A DNA stretch of 64,000 nt from Arsenophonus sp046530735. GTDB taxonomy: Bacteria; Pseudomonadota; Gammaproteobacteria; Enterobacterales; Enterobacteriaceae. Shown here in pieces: positions 11,526 through 22,262 of this stretch. A model generated the notes under the pieces. It saw only the letters and a list, made by a program, of their open reading frames with translations. It was not told the DNA's origin and searched no databases. The translations under genes were made by a program, and so were the position numbers. The stretch is from assembly GCA_046530735.1 (NCBI GenBank), contig JBHEQV010000009.1, forward strand, positions 1 to 64,000. Reading direction: 5' to 3'. Positions within the stretch are counted from its first letter, which is position 1. Every line of letters starts with the position of its first letter.

Positions 11526-12222
11526 AACGTTTTCAACATAAATTGTTTAATGGTATCTGAAACAAAGAACTTCAAAAAAAAGTTTTGTTTTAGTTTTTAA
11601 TTTCAGATCTCTTGATATTTTGAAATAATGAGATAATACATGATGTTATTTTATCTTATTCATCATTATTTTGTTAAAATAATTTTAACTAAACAAGTAT
11701 GTGTAGAGTTCTAGCGATTGAAACGAGCAAAGCACCGTACTTATTAGAAGCGGTAACTGCGATGTAGAAAAAATAAAATCTTAAAACAGTTAGTTCGCCG
11801 TAAAGCGAAAGAAGAAGTGAGCATTACTATTTAGCTTTTTCACTATGCACTAAGTTATTTTATCAAAAAATAGTACAACTAAGTGTATTTATACTCATAT
11901 CAGTGAAGTTGATTTATCAATAATTAAATTAGACAGTATATATATGGATTAAGCTATAAAAATGAGAAGATGTTCATGTCCCTCTGTTTTGGTCGTAAAA
12001 AAAGCTTATCAATCAGTATAGTTAAACGTAATTGATAATGTGGGCTATCGTAATACCAATACAAAGGGTACGATTAAATCGTCTTAGGTTAAAAACAATT
12101 GATTGAATAACTTAAAAACAGTTTAGTTACAACATGAAAATGAAGTGTATATTAGCCTACAGATTTTGATAAAGTATTAATGTTAAAATAACATATAAAG
12201 TAAGTAAAATTAAGGAAATTAT
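11526..12222. other. Decayed intergenic region upstream of cpdA
   Basis: No open frame of note. In E. coli nudF and yqiB precede cpdA, so remnants might be expected, but I could not convincingly match either. A short run at 11700-11765 (ending APYLLEAVTAM) looks protein-like without a safe assignment. An AAGGA Shine-Dalgarno at about 12212 belongs to cpdA. Confidence 0.5.
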
Positions 12223-13062
12223 TTGAATAATCTGTTTAAGTTAACAACAAAGCAAAAAAGTCTAGTGAGGATTTTGCAAATTACCGATACTCACCTTTTT
12301 GCTAATGTTGACGATACTTTACTTGGCATTAATACTTTTGGTAGTTTTCATGCAGTAATTGATGAAATTTTAGTGCGCAATGAAAATGTTGACTTAATTG
12401 TTGCTACCGGTGATTTAGTTCAAGATCAGTCAGCATTGGCTTATCTGTATTTTGCAGAAGGAATTAAACGGTTATCTGCTCCTTGTGTTTGGTTGCCAGG
12501 CAATCACGATTATCAACCGGAAATGGTTGTGACTTTAGCAAAAGCAGGAATTTTACCTTCTAAGCAGGTACTGATTAATAATAATTGGCAAATCCTTATG
12601 TTAGACAGTCAAATTCAGGGTGCTGTGCATGGAAAATTATCCAAACAACAGCTATTATGGATGAAAAGCTGTTTTGAAACATACACGGAATGTAGTCATT
12701 TACTTATGTTACATCATCACCCTTTGCCATCGGGATGTACCTGGCTTGATCAACATAGCTTATGTAATTCTCATATTTTAGCTAAATATTTAAAACCATA
12801 TCAGCAAGTTAAAGGAATTTTATGTGGCCATATTCATCAAGAAATAGATGAATATTGGCAAGGGATTCGCATGATGGCAACACCATCAACCTGTATACAA
12901 TTTAAACCTCATTGTACTAATTTTACATTAGACACAATAGCACCAGGTTGGCGTTATCTTGATCTTTCTATCAATCATGACGGTAAAAATGCATTAGGTA
13001 CAGAAGTTTTCAGATTAGATAGTAATAAATTTTACCCAGATTCAAGCTCAGTCGGTTATTAA
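12223..13062 (+). CDS. cpdA: 3',5'-cyclic-AMP phosphodiesterase, TTG start
   Basis: CpdA hydrolyses cAMP to AMP with a dinuclear metal centre of the calcineurin-like phosphoesterase fold. The 279-residue protein shows all family motifs: TDTH (D22, H24), GDLVQD, GNHD, the HHHPLP block and CGHIHQE. The start is a TTG codon placed about 7 bases after AAGGA. It is chosen because the sequence from this codon aligns with the E. coli N-terminus to the RILQITDTHLF motif. It stands upstream of the yqiA fossil and parE-parC, the usual Enterobacterales order. Lowering cAMP would dampen Crp control. Cra, another carbon regulator in this window, is dead. Confidence 0.95.
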   Translation: MNNLFKLTTKQKSLVRILQITDTHLFANVDDTLLGINTFGSFHAVIDEILVRNENVDLIVATGDLVQDQSALAYLYFAEGIKRLSAPCVWLPGNHDYQPEMVVTLAKAGILPSKQVLINNNWQILMLDSQIQGAVHGKLSKQQLLWMKSCFETYTECSHLLMLHHHPLPSGCTWLDQHSLCNSHILAKYLKPYQQVKGILCGHIHQEIDEYWQGIRMMATPSTCIQFKPHCTNFTLDTIAPGWRYLDLSINHDGKNALGTEVFRLDSNKFYPDSSSVGY

Positions 13063-13063
13063 T

Positions 13064-13655
13064 GTAAATATTAATTTATATACATGGTTTTAATAACTTA
13101 GCTTTATCATAAGGGGCAAATAAGTTAAAAGCTTGCCTACTTCAACGACGACATTCTGAAGTTAATATACTTACCCTAGCTACCTTATTATCCGGTAGAA
13201 GTGATTAAGAGTCATTACAAAATCTCGCAGCAAAGTTCATACGAGAGAGTTGATTATACTAATCGATTCTTCATTTGGTGGTTAGTTTACTATTTTATTT
13301 ATCACAATAATTTAATTTACCCGCTGTTGCTGTCAATCCAACCATACGCTTTTTTGATTTATTTAGCAGTATTTAGGTAAGAAAGTTAATTCTTATAAAA
13401 AGGAATATTACATTTTACAATTCTACCATTTAAATAAACTATAGGTGATACAAATTAACGCATTAACTGTACCAAATTTAATTTGGTTATTGCAACAAAC
13501 AGGTGATGAATATTGAACTATCATCAAGTTCTTGCATATCTTATTGGAGTGTAAGTAAATAATAGTGTCATGAGGTATAGGTAAATCCATGCTTTTATTG
13601 AATTTAACTACTAATTTATACAAATTATGTGTTTTTAGTTTTATAAAAAACAAAA
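13064..13655 (+). pseudogene. yqiA: yqiA esterase pseudogene
   Basis: YqiA is a small alpha/beta-hydrolase esterase normally encoded between cpdA and parE. Immediately after the cpdA stop, translation gives LIYIHGFNNLALS (13071 on), matching the LLYLHGFNSSPRS start of YqiA. LPAVAVNPTIR follows near 13320 (family LPAVVVNPAVR), then PNLIWLLQQTGDE near 13470 (family PDLIWLLQQTGDE) and a C-terminal NYHQVLAY. The segment containing the nucleophile Ser elbow is unreadable, and stops and frameshifts separate all pieces. Position, order and length fit a single inactivated gene. The minus-strand open frame across 13423-13653 is only its antisense shadow. Confidence 0.88.
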
Positions 13656-13699
13656 TAAGTAAAAATTATCCAAAATACCTAAATGACTGTTATTATCAG

Positions 13700-14112
13700 G
13701 CTATGTTGGTAAATGTTTTGGTATAAATCCCTTATATTGCATTAAGAATAGTTTGATGCAAAGTGTGTTATCTGTTTTTTTGAGCCAACCATGGATCAAA
13801 GAGTTCATCCTTCTGCTCAGATGGAGATAAAATAGTACAAAATTTTTACCAATGAGCATAAAATTATTTACTACCACCTAATAAGGCTAGATAATTAGAG
13901 AGTTATTAGTGATGAATTTCACATTTAAAATGTGAACAGTTATATCAGACAATTAAAAGGATCACTGAATAGATTCATGATGTAGGGACTTTTTATTTCC
14001 AGAATTATCTAGCATGGAGAAGATTGTTTGAAACACAACAATTGAAATATAGAGGTGGTCACAAATTGCTCTGCGCGTGAAGCATAACAACTTTGCAAAC
14101 ATAGCCTATTAT
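13700..14112 (+). mobile_element. 3' part of a dead IS1595-type element
   Basis: This stretch aligns along its length with the second half of the element at 24410-25290 (for example ACCTAATAAGG then AGAGTTATT, and ATTAAAAGGAT..CTGA). The shared translated part, INRLKG..FHGV followed by YLAW-like residues, resembles the C-terminus of ISXO2/IS1595-type transposases. Only the 3' half is present. It ends about 48 bp upstream of the parE start codon, so the present parE promoter region is made of or lies beside transposon DNA. Confidence 0.65.
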
Positions 14113-14160
14113 CATCAGTATTTATTTGTCTAATCAATTGCAATTAGCACAGAAAGTAAT

Positions 14161-16056
14161 ATGACTCAATCTAATTATAATGCAGAGGCAATCGAGGTCC
14201 TAAGTGGTTTAGAACCTGTACGTCGTCGCCCAGGAATGTACACTGATACCTCTCGACCAAATCATCTAGCGCAGGAAATAATTGATAATAGCGTGGATGA
14301 GGTGCTTGCTGGTTATGCTAAGTGTATCGATGTCATCTTGTATGATGATCAGTCGCTGGAAGTGATTGATGATGGTCGAGGTATGCCTGTTGATATTCAT
14401 CCAGAAAAGAAAGTGCCGGCTGTAGAGTTGATTTTGGGGCAATTACATGCTGGTGGGAAATTTTCTAATAAAAATTATCAATTTTCTGGTGGGCTACATG
14501 GAGTTGGTATTTCTGTGGTCAATGCGTTATCAAAACGCATTGAAGTAACTGTTAGTCGTGATAGTCAAATATATCGAATTGTTTTTGAACATGGTGAGAA
14601 AGTTCAGGAACTTAAAGTAATTGGTAGTTGTGCTAAACGAACGACTGGTACTGGAGTGCGTTTTTGGCCTGATAGTTATTTTTTTGATGACCCACGTTTT
14701 TCTATTTCGCGTTTATCGCACGTATTAAAAGCTAAAGCTGTTCTATGTCCTGGTGTTAAAATCCTCTTTAAGGATAAAATAAATAATACTGAGCAGAGAT
14801 GGCATTATAACGATGGCTTGACCGACTATTTAATGGAAGCAGTTAATGGTTTAGTTACTTTACCGGAGAAAGCCTTTGTTGGTAATTTTGTTGGCCAAAT
14901 AGAAATGGTTGATTGGGCACTGCTTTGGTTACCGGAAGGTGGAGAACTATTGACAGATAGTTATGTTAACCTTATTCCAACCGCACAAGGTGGCACCCAT
15001 GTTAATGGGTTGCGTCAGGGTTTATTGGATGTAATGAGAGAGTTTTGTGAATACCGTAATTTACTTCCTCGTGGTATAAAATTGACAGGTGATGATATTT
15101 GGGAGCGCTGTGCTTATGTTCTATCAGTCAAAATGCAAGATCCACAATTTGCAGGCCAGACCAAAGAACGTCTTTCTTCTCGCCAGAGTGCTGCATTTGT
15201 TTCCGGGGTGATAAAAGATGCTTTTAGTTTGTGGTTAAATCAAAATGTTCAAGAAGCTGAACAATTAGCAGAATTCACCATTTCTAGTGCTCAAAAACGT
15301 CTACGCGCAGCAAAAAAAGTTGTGCGCAAAAAACTGAGCAGTGGGCCTGCATTACCCGGTAAGTTGGCGGATTGCACTTCTCAGGATCTTAATCTTACTG
15401 AACTATTTTTAGTTGAGGGAGATTCAGCCGGTGGATCAGCTAAGCAGGCTCGTGATCGTGAATATCAGGCGATTATGCCGCTAAGAGGAAAAATACTGAA
15501 TACTTGGGAAGTTTCTTCCGATGAGGTTTTAGCTTCACAAGAAGTTCATGATATCTCACTAGCTATTGGTATTGATCCAAACAGCAATGATCTTAGCCAG
15601 CTTCGTTATGGTAAGATCTGTGTTCTTGCCGATGCAGATTCGGATGGACTGCATATTGTAACATTACTGTGTGCACTTTTTGTTCGTCATTTCCCAACTT
15701 TAGTAAAAGCAGGTCATATTTATATTGCTATGCCACCTTTATATCGTATTGATCTAGGTAAAGAAGTTTATTATGCCCTTGATGAAGGTGAAAAAACTGC
15801 TGTTCTTGATCGCCTGAGTTATAAGCGAGGTAAACCGAATGTCCAACGTTTTAAAGGATTAGGCGAAATGAATCCAGCTCAATTACGTGAAACCACACTT
15901 GATCTTAATACACGACGCTTAATACAGCTCATTATTAATGATGAGAATTATCAAAAAACACTTGCGATGATGGATATGTTGTTGGCTAAAAAACGAGCAG
16001 AAGATCGTCGAAATTGGTTGCAAGATAAAGGCAATGCGATAGAAATTGAAGTGTAA
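14161..16056 (+). CDS. parE: DNA topoisomerase IV subunit B
   Basis: ParE is the ATPase subunit of topoisomerase IV, which with ParC separates linked daughter chromosomes. The product is 631 residues against 630 in E. coli. In order it has the GHKL ATPase domain (EIIDNSVDEV with the catalytic Glu and metal Asn, DDGRGMPVD, then GGLHGVGISVVNALS), the transducer domain, and the TOPRIM domain (LVEGDSAGGSAKQARDR; PLRGKILN; DADSDGLHI). The C-terminus is GyrB-like (RFKGLGEMNP). The start ATG gives the expected N-terminus MTQ.NYNAEAIEVL. parC follows after 39 bp on the same strand, so they are probably co-transcribed. Confidence 0.98.
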   Translation: MTQSNYNAEAIEVLSGLEPVRRRPGMYTDTSRPNHLAQEIIDNSVDEVLAGYAKCIDVILYDDQSLEVIDDGRGMPVDIHPEKKVPAVELILGQLHAGGKFSNKNYQFSGGLHGVGISVVNALSKRIEVTVSRDSQIYRIVFEHGEKVQELKVIGSCAKRTTGTGVRFWPDSYFFDDPRFSISRLSHVLKAKAVLCPGVKILFKDKINNTEQRWHYNDGLTDYLMEAVNGLVTLPEKAFVGNFVGQIEMVDWALLWLPEGGELLTDSYVNLIPTAQGGTHVNGLRQGLLDVMREFCEYRNLLPRGIKLTGDDIWERCAYVLSVKMQDPQFAGQTKERLSSRQSAAFVSGVIKDAFSLWLNQNVQEAEQLAEFTISSAQKRLRAAKKVVRKKLSSGPALPGKLADCTSQDLNLTELFLVEGDSAGGSAKQARDREYQAIMPLRGKILNTWEVSSDEVLASQEVHDISLAIGIDPNSNDLSQLRYGKICVLADADSDGLHIVTLLCALFVRHFPTLVKAGHIYIAMPPLYRIDLGKEVYYALDEGEKTAVLDRLSYKRGKPNVQRFKGLGEMNPAQLRETTLDLNTRRLIQLIINDENYQKTLAMMDMLLAKKRAEDRRNWLQDKGNAIEIEV

Positions 16057-16095
16057 TCGACTCTATTATTAACCAGAGTCTAAGGAATTAAATAA

Positions 16096-18351
16096 ATGAC
16101 TGAGATAACTCACGATGGTGTAGAACAGCAACCACTGTATACCTTTACTGAAAAGGCCTATCTCAATTATTCCATGTACGTCATCATGGATAGAGCATTG
16201 CCATTTATTGGTGATGGATTAAAACCTGTTCAGCGACGAATTGTTTATGCCATGTCTGAACTTAATTTAAGTAATGCCGCTAAGTATAAAAAATCAGCTC
16301 GTACAGTCGGTGATGTATTAGGAAAATACCATCCACATGGTGATAGCGCTTGTTATGAAGCCATGGTGTTAATGGCACAACCATTTTCTTATCGTTATCC
16401 ATTAGTTGATGGTCAAGGAAATTGGGGAGCGCCAGATGATCCTAAATCGTTTGCTGCTATGCGTTACACTGAGTCAAGATTGTCAAAATATTCTGAAACA
16501 CTACTCAGTGAATTAGTATTGGGAACGGTAGCTTGGACAACTAACTTTGATGGAACATTAACTGAACCAAAAACACTACCAGCAAAATTACCCAATATTC
16601 TGTTGAATGGCACGACAGGGATTGCTGTTGGTATGGCAACTGATATTCCACCACATAATGCGCGTGAAGTAGCAAGTGCGTTAGTTGCTTTACTGAAAAA
16701 TCCTAAAGCTGATCTTAAAATATTTATGAATTTTATTCCTGCTCCTGATTACCCAACAGAAGCAGAAATTATTTCTTCAAAAGAAGATATTAAAAAAATT
16801 TACCAAACAGGCCGTGGTTCTATTCGGTTACGAGCTGTCTGGGAAATGGATGATGGTAATGCAGTCATTACTGCACTACCTCATCAAGTTTCAGGAACTA
16901 AAGTATTAGAACAGATTGCTTTGCAAATGCGTTCTAAAAAATTACCGATGGTAGAAGATCTACGTGATGAATCAGATCATGAAAACCCAACACGCCTAGT
17001 GATTATACCTAGAAGTAATCGAATTGATTTAGTACAAGTGATGAGGCATTTATTTGCTACGACGGATCTAGAAAGAAGTTATCGGATTAATTTAAATATG
17101 ATTGGCCTAGATAATCGCCCTGCAGTTAAAGGACTTGTTGAAATTTTAAATGAATGGTTATTATTTCGCCGAGAAACCGTACGTAATCGCTTAAATTATC
17201 GTTTAGAAAAAGTATTAAAACGCTTACATATCCTTGAGGGTTTATTAATAGCTCATCTTAATATAGATGAGGTTATTCATACTATCCGTAATAAAGATGA
17301 AACTAAAATAGTATTAGTGACCCGTTTTCTGCTTTCAGAAACTCAGGCTGAATCTATCCTGGAATTAAAATTGCGTCATTTAGCTAAACTAGAAGAATTT
17401 AAATTACGTGCTGAGCAAGATGAATTAGTTAAAGAGCGTAATCAACTGGAAAATATTTTAGGCTCTGAGAAGAATTTAAACACCTTGATCAAAAAAGAAA
17501 TTGAAACAGATGCACAGATTTATGGTGACGCCCGTCGCTCACCGTTTAAGGAACGTATTGAAGCAAAAGCTATAAAAGAACATAATATTTTGCCTTCTGA
17601 GCCAGTTACTATTGTTCTTTCTATTATGGGATGGGTAAGAAGTGCAAAAGGCCATGATATTGATCCGACTAATCTTAATTATAAAGCAGGAGATGGTTTT
17701 CGTGGCGCAGCAAAAGGTAAAACAAATCAACCAGTTATTTTTCTTGATAGTACTGGACGAAGTTATTCTCTTGATCCACTTGATCTTCCTTCTGCTCGTG
17801 GACATGGAGAGCCGATTACTGGCAAATTGGCATTACCACCTGGCGCAACAATCGAATATATACTAACTGCTCCAAAAGAGCAAAAATATTTGTTAGCATC
17901 GGATGCAGGTTATGGTTTTATTTGTGCTACTAATGATTTAGTAGCAAAAAATAAAGCAGGGAAGGCATTAATTACCTTATCTAATAATGCAAAGGTACTG
18001 GCACCATTAGAAGTCAATAATGAACAGCAAGATTTATTATTGGCAATTACTAAAGCAGGGAGAATGTTAATATTTCCTGTTATCGAGATATCTCATCTAT
18101 CTAAAGGTAAAGGCAATAAAATTATTAATATTGCAGCGACTCAATCAGCTAGCGGAGATGATTTGCTAGTTTGGTTAATATTTTTGCAGCCTCAGTCTTC
18201 AATTACGCTCTTTTTTAGTAAACGAAAATTAAAATTAAATCCAGAAGATTTACAAAAATATCGTGCTAAACGAGGTCGAAAAGGTTCCTTATTACCTCGT
18301 GGATTACAGAGTATTGAGCGTATAGAAATAACTCCTTCTAGTAATGGATAA
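16096..18351 (+). CDS. parC: DNA topoisomerase IV subunit A
   Basis: ParC is the cleavage subunit of topoisomerase IV. The 751-residue protein carries the winged-helix domain with catalytic Tyr124 in AAMRYTESRLS, the quinolone-determining stretch KYHPHGDSACYEAM with Ser84 and Glu88 (the usual sensitive residues), tower and coiled-coil regions, and a C-terminal beta-pinwheel domain. Length agrees with E. coli ParC (752). parE lies 39 bp upstream and plsC 49 bp downstream on the same strand. Shadow open frames within 17.5-17.9 kb on both strands are not genes. Confidence 0.98.
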   Translation: MTEITHDGVEQQPLYTFTEKAYLNYSMYVIMDRALPFIGDGLKPVQRRIVYAMSELNLSNAAKYKKSARTVGDVLGKYHPHGDSACYEAMVLMAQPFSYRYPLVDGQGNWGAPDDPKSFAAMRYTESRLSKYSETLLSELVLGTVAWTTNFDGTLTEPKTLPAKLPNILLNGTTGIAVGMATDIPPHNAREVASALVALLKNPKADLKIFMNFIPAPDYPTEAEIISSKEDIKKIYQTGRGSIRLRAVWEMDDGNAVITALPHQVSGTKVLEQIALQMRSKKLPMVEDLRDESDHENPTRLVIIPRSNRIDLVQVMRHLFATTDLERSYRINLNMIGLDNRPAVKGLVEILNEWLLFRRETVRNRLNYRLEKVLKRLHILEGLLIAHLNIDEVIHTIRNKDETKIVLVTRFLLSETQAESILELKLRHLAKLEEFKLRAEQDELVKERNQLENILGSEKNLNTLIKKEIETDAQIYGDARRSPFKERIEAKAIKEHNILPSEPVTIVLSIMGWVRSAKGHDIDPTNLNYKAGDGFRGAAKGKTNQPVIFLDSTGRSYSLDPLDLPSARGHGEPITGKLALPPGATIEYILTAPKEQKYLLASDAGYGFICATNDLVAKNKAGKALITLSNNAKVLAPLEVNNEQQDLLLAITKAGRMLIFPVIEISHLSKGKGNKIINIAATQSASGDDLLVWLIFLQPQSSITLFFSKRKLKLNPEDLQKYRAKRGRKGSLLPRGLQSIERIEITPSSNG

Positions 18352-18400
18352 TCTTTAATTTTTTATTGGTGTGTGAAGTTGCTTATTATTTGAGATAAAT

Positions 18401-19129
18401 ATGTTAGCTATCATTCGTATTATTATTGTAATTCTATTTACCATATTAGTTTGCGTGTTAGGTTGTTTTTATTGCTTATTAAGTCCAAGAAATCCAGAGC
18501 ATGTTATGCGCTTTGGTCGACTATTTGGTAAATTGTCTTATGTTTTTGGTATTACCATTATTCGTCGAGTGCCTTCTGAAGCGAAGGATTATGGTCCCAG
18601 AATCTATATTGGTAATCATCAAAATAATTATGATATGGTAACTATATCAAATGCGATCCAACCAAATACCGTTACTGTGGGTAAAAAAAGCTTAGTATTT
18701 ATCCCTTTTTTTGGCCAACTATATTGGTTGGCCGGTAATATTCTAATTGATAGGACTAATCGAACTAAAGCGCACAATACAATTTTACAGATTGTTAACC
18801 AGATTAAAAAAAGAAAAATTTCTGTCTGGATGTTTCCAGAAGGAACCCGTAGTCGTGGTCAAGGTTTACTACCATTTAAAACTGGTGCATTTTATGCGGC
18901 AATTACAGCTGGGATTCCGATAGTACCAATCTGTTTATCTGAAACTGAAGGACGTATTAAACTTAATCGTTGGAATAATGGAATAGTGATTATCGAAATT
19001 CTACCGTCTGTTGATACAACAAAGTATAATCGGCAGAGCGTGCATCAATTGGCAGAACATTGCCATGATTTATTTAAATCTAAAATTGTAGAATTAAATA
19101 AAGAAGTAATAGAAATAGAGAAAAAATAA
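18401..19129 (+). CDS. plsC: 1-acyl-sn-glycerol-3-phosphate acyltransferase
   Basis: PlsC adds the second acyl chain to lysophosphatidic acid, giving phosphatidic acid at the inner membrane. The product is 242 residues (E. coli 245). An N-terminal hydrophobic segment (residues 1-28) is followed by the catalytic NHQNNYD box (H73, D78), the glycerol-phosphate-binding FPEGTRSRG box (145-153) and the later motif GIPIVPIC. It sits downstream of parC in the order known from Enterobacterales, where ftsP/sufI comes next. Here ftsP is a pseudogene. Confidence 0.97.
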   Translation: MLAIIRIIIVILFTILVCVLGCFYCLLSPRNPEHVMRFGRLFGKLSYVFGITIIRRVPSEAKDYGPRIYIGNHQNNYDMVTISNAIQPNTVTVGKKSLVFIPFFGQLYWLAGNILIDRTNRTKAHNTILQIVNQIKKRKISVWMFPEGTRSRGQGLLPFKTGAFYAAITAGIPIVPICLSETEGRIKLNRWNNGIVIIEILPSVDTTKYNRQSVHQLAEHCHDLFKSKIVELNKEVIEIEKK

Positions 19130-19344
19130 ATTAAAAATTAAGTTTATTTTTCAAGCAAATTAGTTCCTAACTGAATATTAATTAATAATAAATCAATATT
19201 TGATGTTGTATTAATTTATTGTCCTAATTGAATTTAGTTATCAATCAATTCTGACAATACAATTATTAATGGATCATAAAGTATGAATTTATCTTGATGA
19301 ACAAGATAAAGCGCTAGCTTATTAATATTTTATGAAAAGAGGAC

Positions 19345-20755
19345 ATGTCATTAAGTCGGAATCGATTTTTTAAGATATCAAGAATAGTTATGAGTGTTTC
19401 TATGCTTTTCGCTAAGGGTTAGCGCAAGAAAAAATGAAGGATACTCATTATTACCAATCCCGCCTTTATTGGAATCTGATTTTAATCAACCGCTGTTTAT
19501 TACGTTAAAAACATTATTGATCTTTGATGGGTAGATATCGGAGCAACATTATTGGCTATAATGGTTATTATTTATGGCCAATTATTTAAGTAAAAAATGA
19601 TAGTGATTTAAAATTGGTATATAATAATTAACTTTTTTTTAAAGAGGTGGATATGGCAGAAACAGTGCGGGGATCCCTAAGTTCTTAGAATACAAATTGA
19701 TGTGGCAACAAATTAATATCGCCCAATATTAATTGATTGCTAATATTGTCAATCTGATAACCTGGCTTCGACTGCGAAATATTGGTATTAAGCAATGCAT
19801 CAGGCATGATGCCAAGACAAATTCATGATGGATTGGTTGATTGTGTACTCTATCAGATAAAACTAGTAAGAATTTAAATATTCTTAATCATTACAGCATT
19901 AATAATTTCCTATTATTTTGTAAGATACAGGCGTAAATTCTTTTAGGATGCCTCGCTATAAAACAATAAAAGATTTTAGGCAATATTTATTAGTTAATAG
20001 TGTGCAGAAGCTAGTATATTAAAGTTGTTTAGGCTGCTTAATAAATCAAGTTCAAGGTGCTATTATATTGGAAATTAATGATAAGCGTCTACTCTATCTG
20101 ATAAATAGAGATCAAGGGTTGATACTTGCTTTCTGTAAATATTTAAAGATTACCTATTGCGCCTGGTAATCGTAATAAGTATTAATTTATATGTCCAAAA
20201 GAGAGTTATTGATAATAATAACTGAAAAGCAGCAGGTGTCATGGATCACCTTAAAAGGTTTTTCAAATCCTCAGCTTTATTAAATTCAACCAAAGTTTTA
20301 ATCATTTCTTTTTTAGAATTATTATCATTAGTAACAGGTAATTTACCAGAGACTTTAGTTAACGATACAGTCTAAATCATATCCAGGATCAATAATTATG
20401 AAGTAATCTTTAGTAAATCTTTTGGCATTAATGGTATGATACGAGATGTCAATTGTATTGCTTAATTACCAAAATTAGGGTAGTGGAACCTGGAAATACT
20501 GGACAGTATAAAGTGTATGAGCTTTAATCTTTCCATTTTAAAGTTATTAATCATAATGGGTGTTTCTAGTGTGGATTTATCTCTAGCAGGCTCAGAGGAT
20601 TATGGCTAGAAAATACAGTATGGATAAATGGATAGTGAATTATTAGTTGATATGCTTAAACCGTCTTATAATGATTTCTTTTTTTGTATTTTAATTAAAA
20701 TTTAGAAAAGGCATAAAGGTTTAGTTGCGATAATTGGGTATCAATCCATTAGCTT
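19345..20755 (+). pseudogene. ftsP: ftsP (sufI) divisome-protection protein pseudogene
   Basis: FtsP is a Tat-exported periplasmic multicopper-oxidase-like protein that stabilises the divisome under stress. At 19345 an ATG opens MSLSRNRFFK, matching the Tat leader MSLSRRQFIQ. After frameshifts, 19450-19510 reads LPIPPLLESDFNQPLFITLK, nearly identical to the mature N-terminus. Later pieces include LEINDKRLLYLINRDQGL (about 20.07 kb; family MNDGRPLHVISGDQGF), then LENTVWING and ELLVDMLKPSY (20.61-20.67 kb; family KDTVWVDG and ELLVYFGQPSW). Order and length fit the whole gene, with several stops and frameshifts. In the Tat motif SRRxFLK the second Arg is replaced by Asn. Confidence 0.88.
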
Positions 20756-20825
20756 AATTTATTTATAATATAGAAAATATTTTTATCTGATTATATAAAA
20801 AGTAATTGTATCATTTTATGATTTG

Positions 20826-21965
20826 GAGTTATGCTAATTTCTTGTGTATGGATTTTGGAGAATGGTGAGCGTGTATCCTGCTGATTGATTTCGTAAATGA
20901 TTTTAATAACAGGAAAATAATATGCCATAAAACTCTACCCTACAGCTATTCGTGAAACTAGATATTACCTCTGATTCCTTACATTAACTCATCTGTAAAT
21001 TGTGCGAGGCTAGGTGATAGCTCCACTGTTTAGGCTATTTTATCTCGACTTGAAGCCCATATCTACAACAACATGCTCAACGACCGCTTATTGATGGGTT
21101 AACAATCTGTTTGACCGTAACGGTTATTTGCTACAGTAATCTACAAGATAGCTATTGTAGATATTGAGATTAAAATTCCTAAAGTTATGGAGGATAACAG
21201 AAATAATTGAATATATTTTAATATCTCGTTACCGCCTTATCTAAAAGGCATAAAAGCAGTGAAGAGTTGTTAGCACGTTATATATATGAGGTATCTAAAC
21301 CAGTGATTTTTCATTATCCTGGAGACGATTTTCAGTGAAAGCGCATGATCTCTCTACCAGTGCACTATCAGCAAACTGAAACAGCAATAATTTCAATAGC
21401 ATTGACAATAATGTCAGCATTATTTAAGCGATACTTTTTACGTTTATTTCTTGGCTAAAGGCATATGCCGTCTGTCATGGAAGCTGATCGCCTCCTTTTA
21501 CTGGTTATTTATTAATTGAGTCAGTTTCATAGATATAAGGAGCTCATTGTGGTCGAAGATGCTTATTAAGAGTCAGAATCGCACTGGACCGAACTTATTA
21601 ATCGCTTCTGAGCACGTGATTTAACCATGTCTCCTAGACTTGCTATAGAGAAATACAACGTCATTAGTTTTTTGAATTCAATAGCAAAGATATTTATGGA
21701 CATATAGCATTAACATTGTTGAAGATACAAAATAACTAATGTATTGGTGTCACACTCCTCAAAGATATGTAGCACCGAAAGTTAATGTGGATCTGCGGAA
21801 AAATTTTAACTATCAGAAATCCGTGATACTGTTAATAAAGCCATTCATATTTTGTTAACAAAATTTTTAGCATATCTTGAAGCGATGAGGATGTTATAGA
21901 AAGATCGCTAAGAATTATCTGCCATTTATAGCTTTCCCTTCAGCGCACTTGGAGTCAAGAAATCG
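20826..21965 (+). mobile_element. Dead IS256-type element lacking its right end
   Basis: The left terminal repeat GAGTTATGCTAATTTCTTG begins at 20826 and the transposase remnant follows in plus orientation (IEIKIPK-type stretch near 21165; ATTAATAAAGCC block near 21835). The similarity stops near 21965 within the C-terminal coding part. The DNA then continues directly into the inverted left end of another copy. Confidence 0.75.
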
Positions 21966-22217
21966 ACGTTGAGCATATTAAAGAAGCATATAGAATGGCT
22001 TCAAGCTCAACCTTAACAACGATGCTATCAGTTCCCCTGGGCAGTATTGCAGATAAATTCATACAAGAGATTATAGATAATATTTGATTTTGTGGATACT
22101 AGTAGACTAGACTTTTCATGAAAAATCATTTCTTTGTTATTGAAATCATTCATGAAATCAATTACCAGGATACAGCATCACCTTCGAAACTCCATATACT
22201 AGAAATATGCATAACTC
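21966..22217 (-). mobile_element. IS256-type left-end fragment, inverted, abutting hemH
   Basis: On the minus strand this begins with the left terminal repeat (GAGTTATGCATATTTCTAG, ending at 22217). It runs through the leader and the transposase start (ATGAAAAGTCTAG) before joining the truncated plus copy. The terminal repeat ends 45 bp before the hemH start codon, so hemH expression must use a promoter in or next to this remnant. Confidence 0.72.
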
Positions 22218-22262
22218 TAAGATATAAATAGTTAGAAAAAAATAAAATGGAGCCAATTTAGG

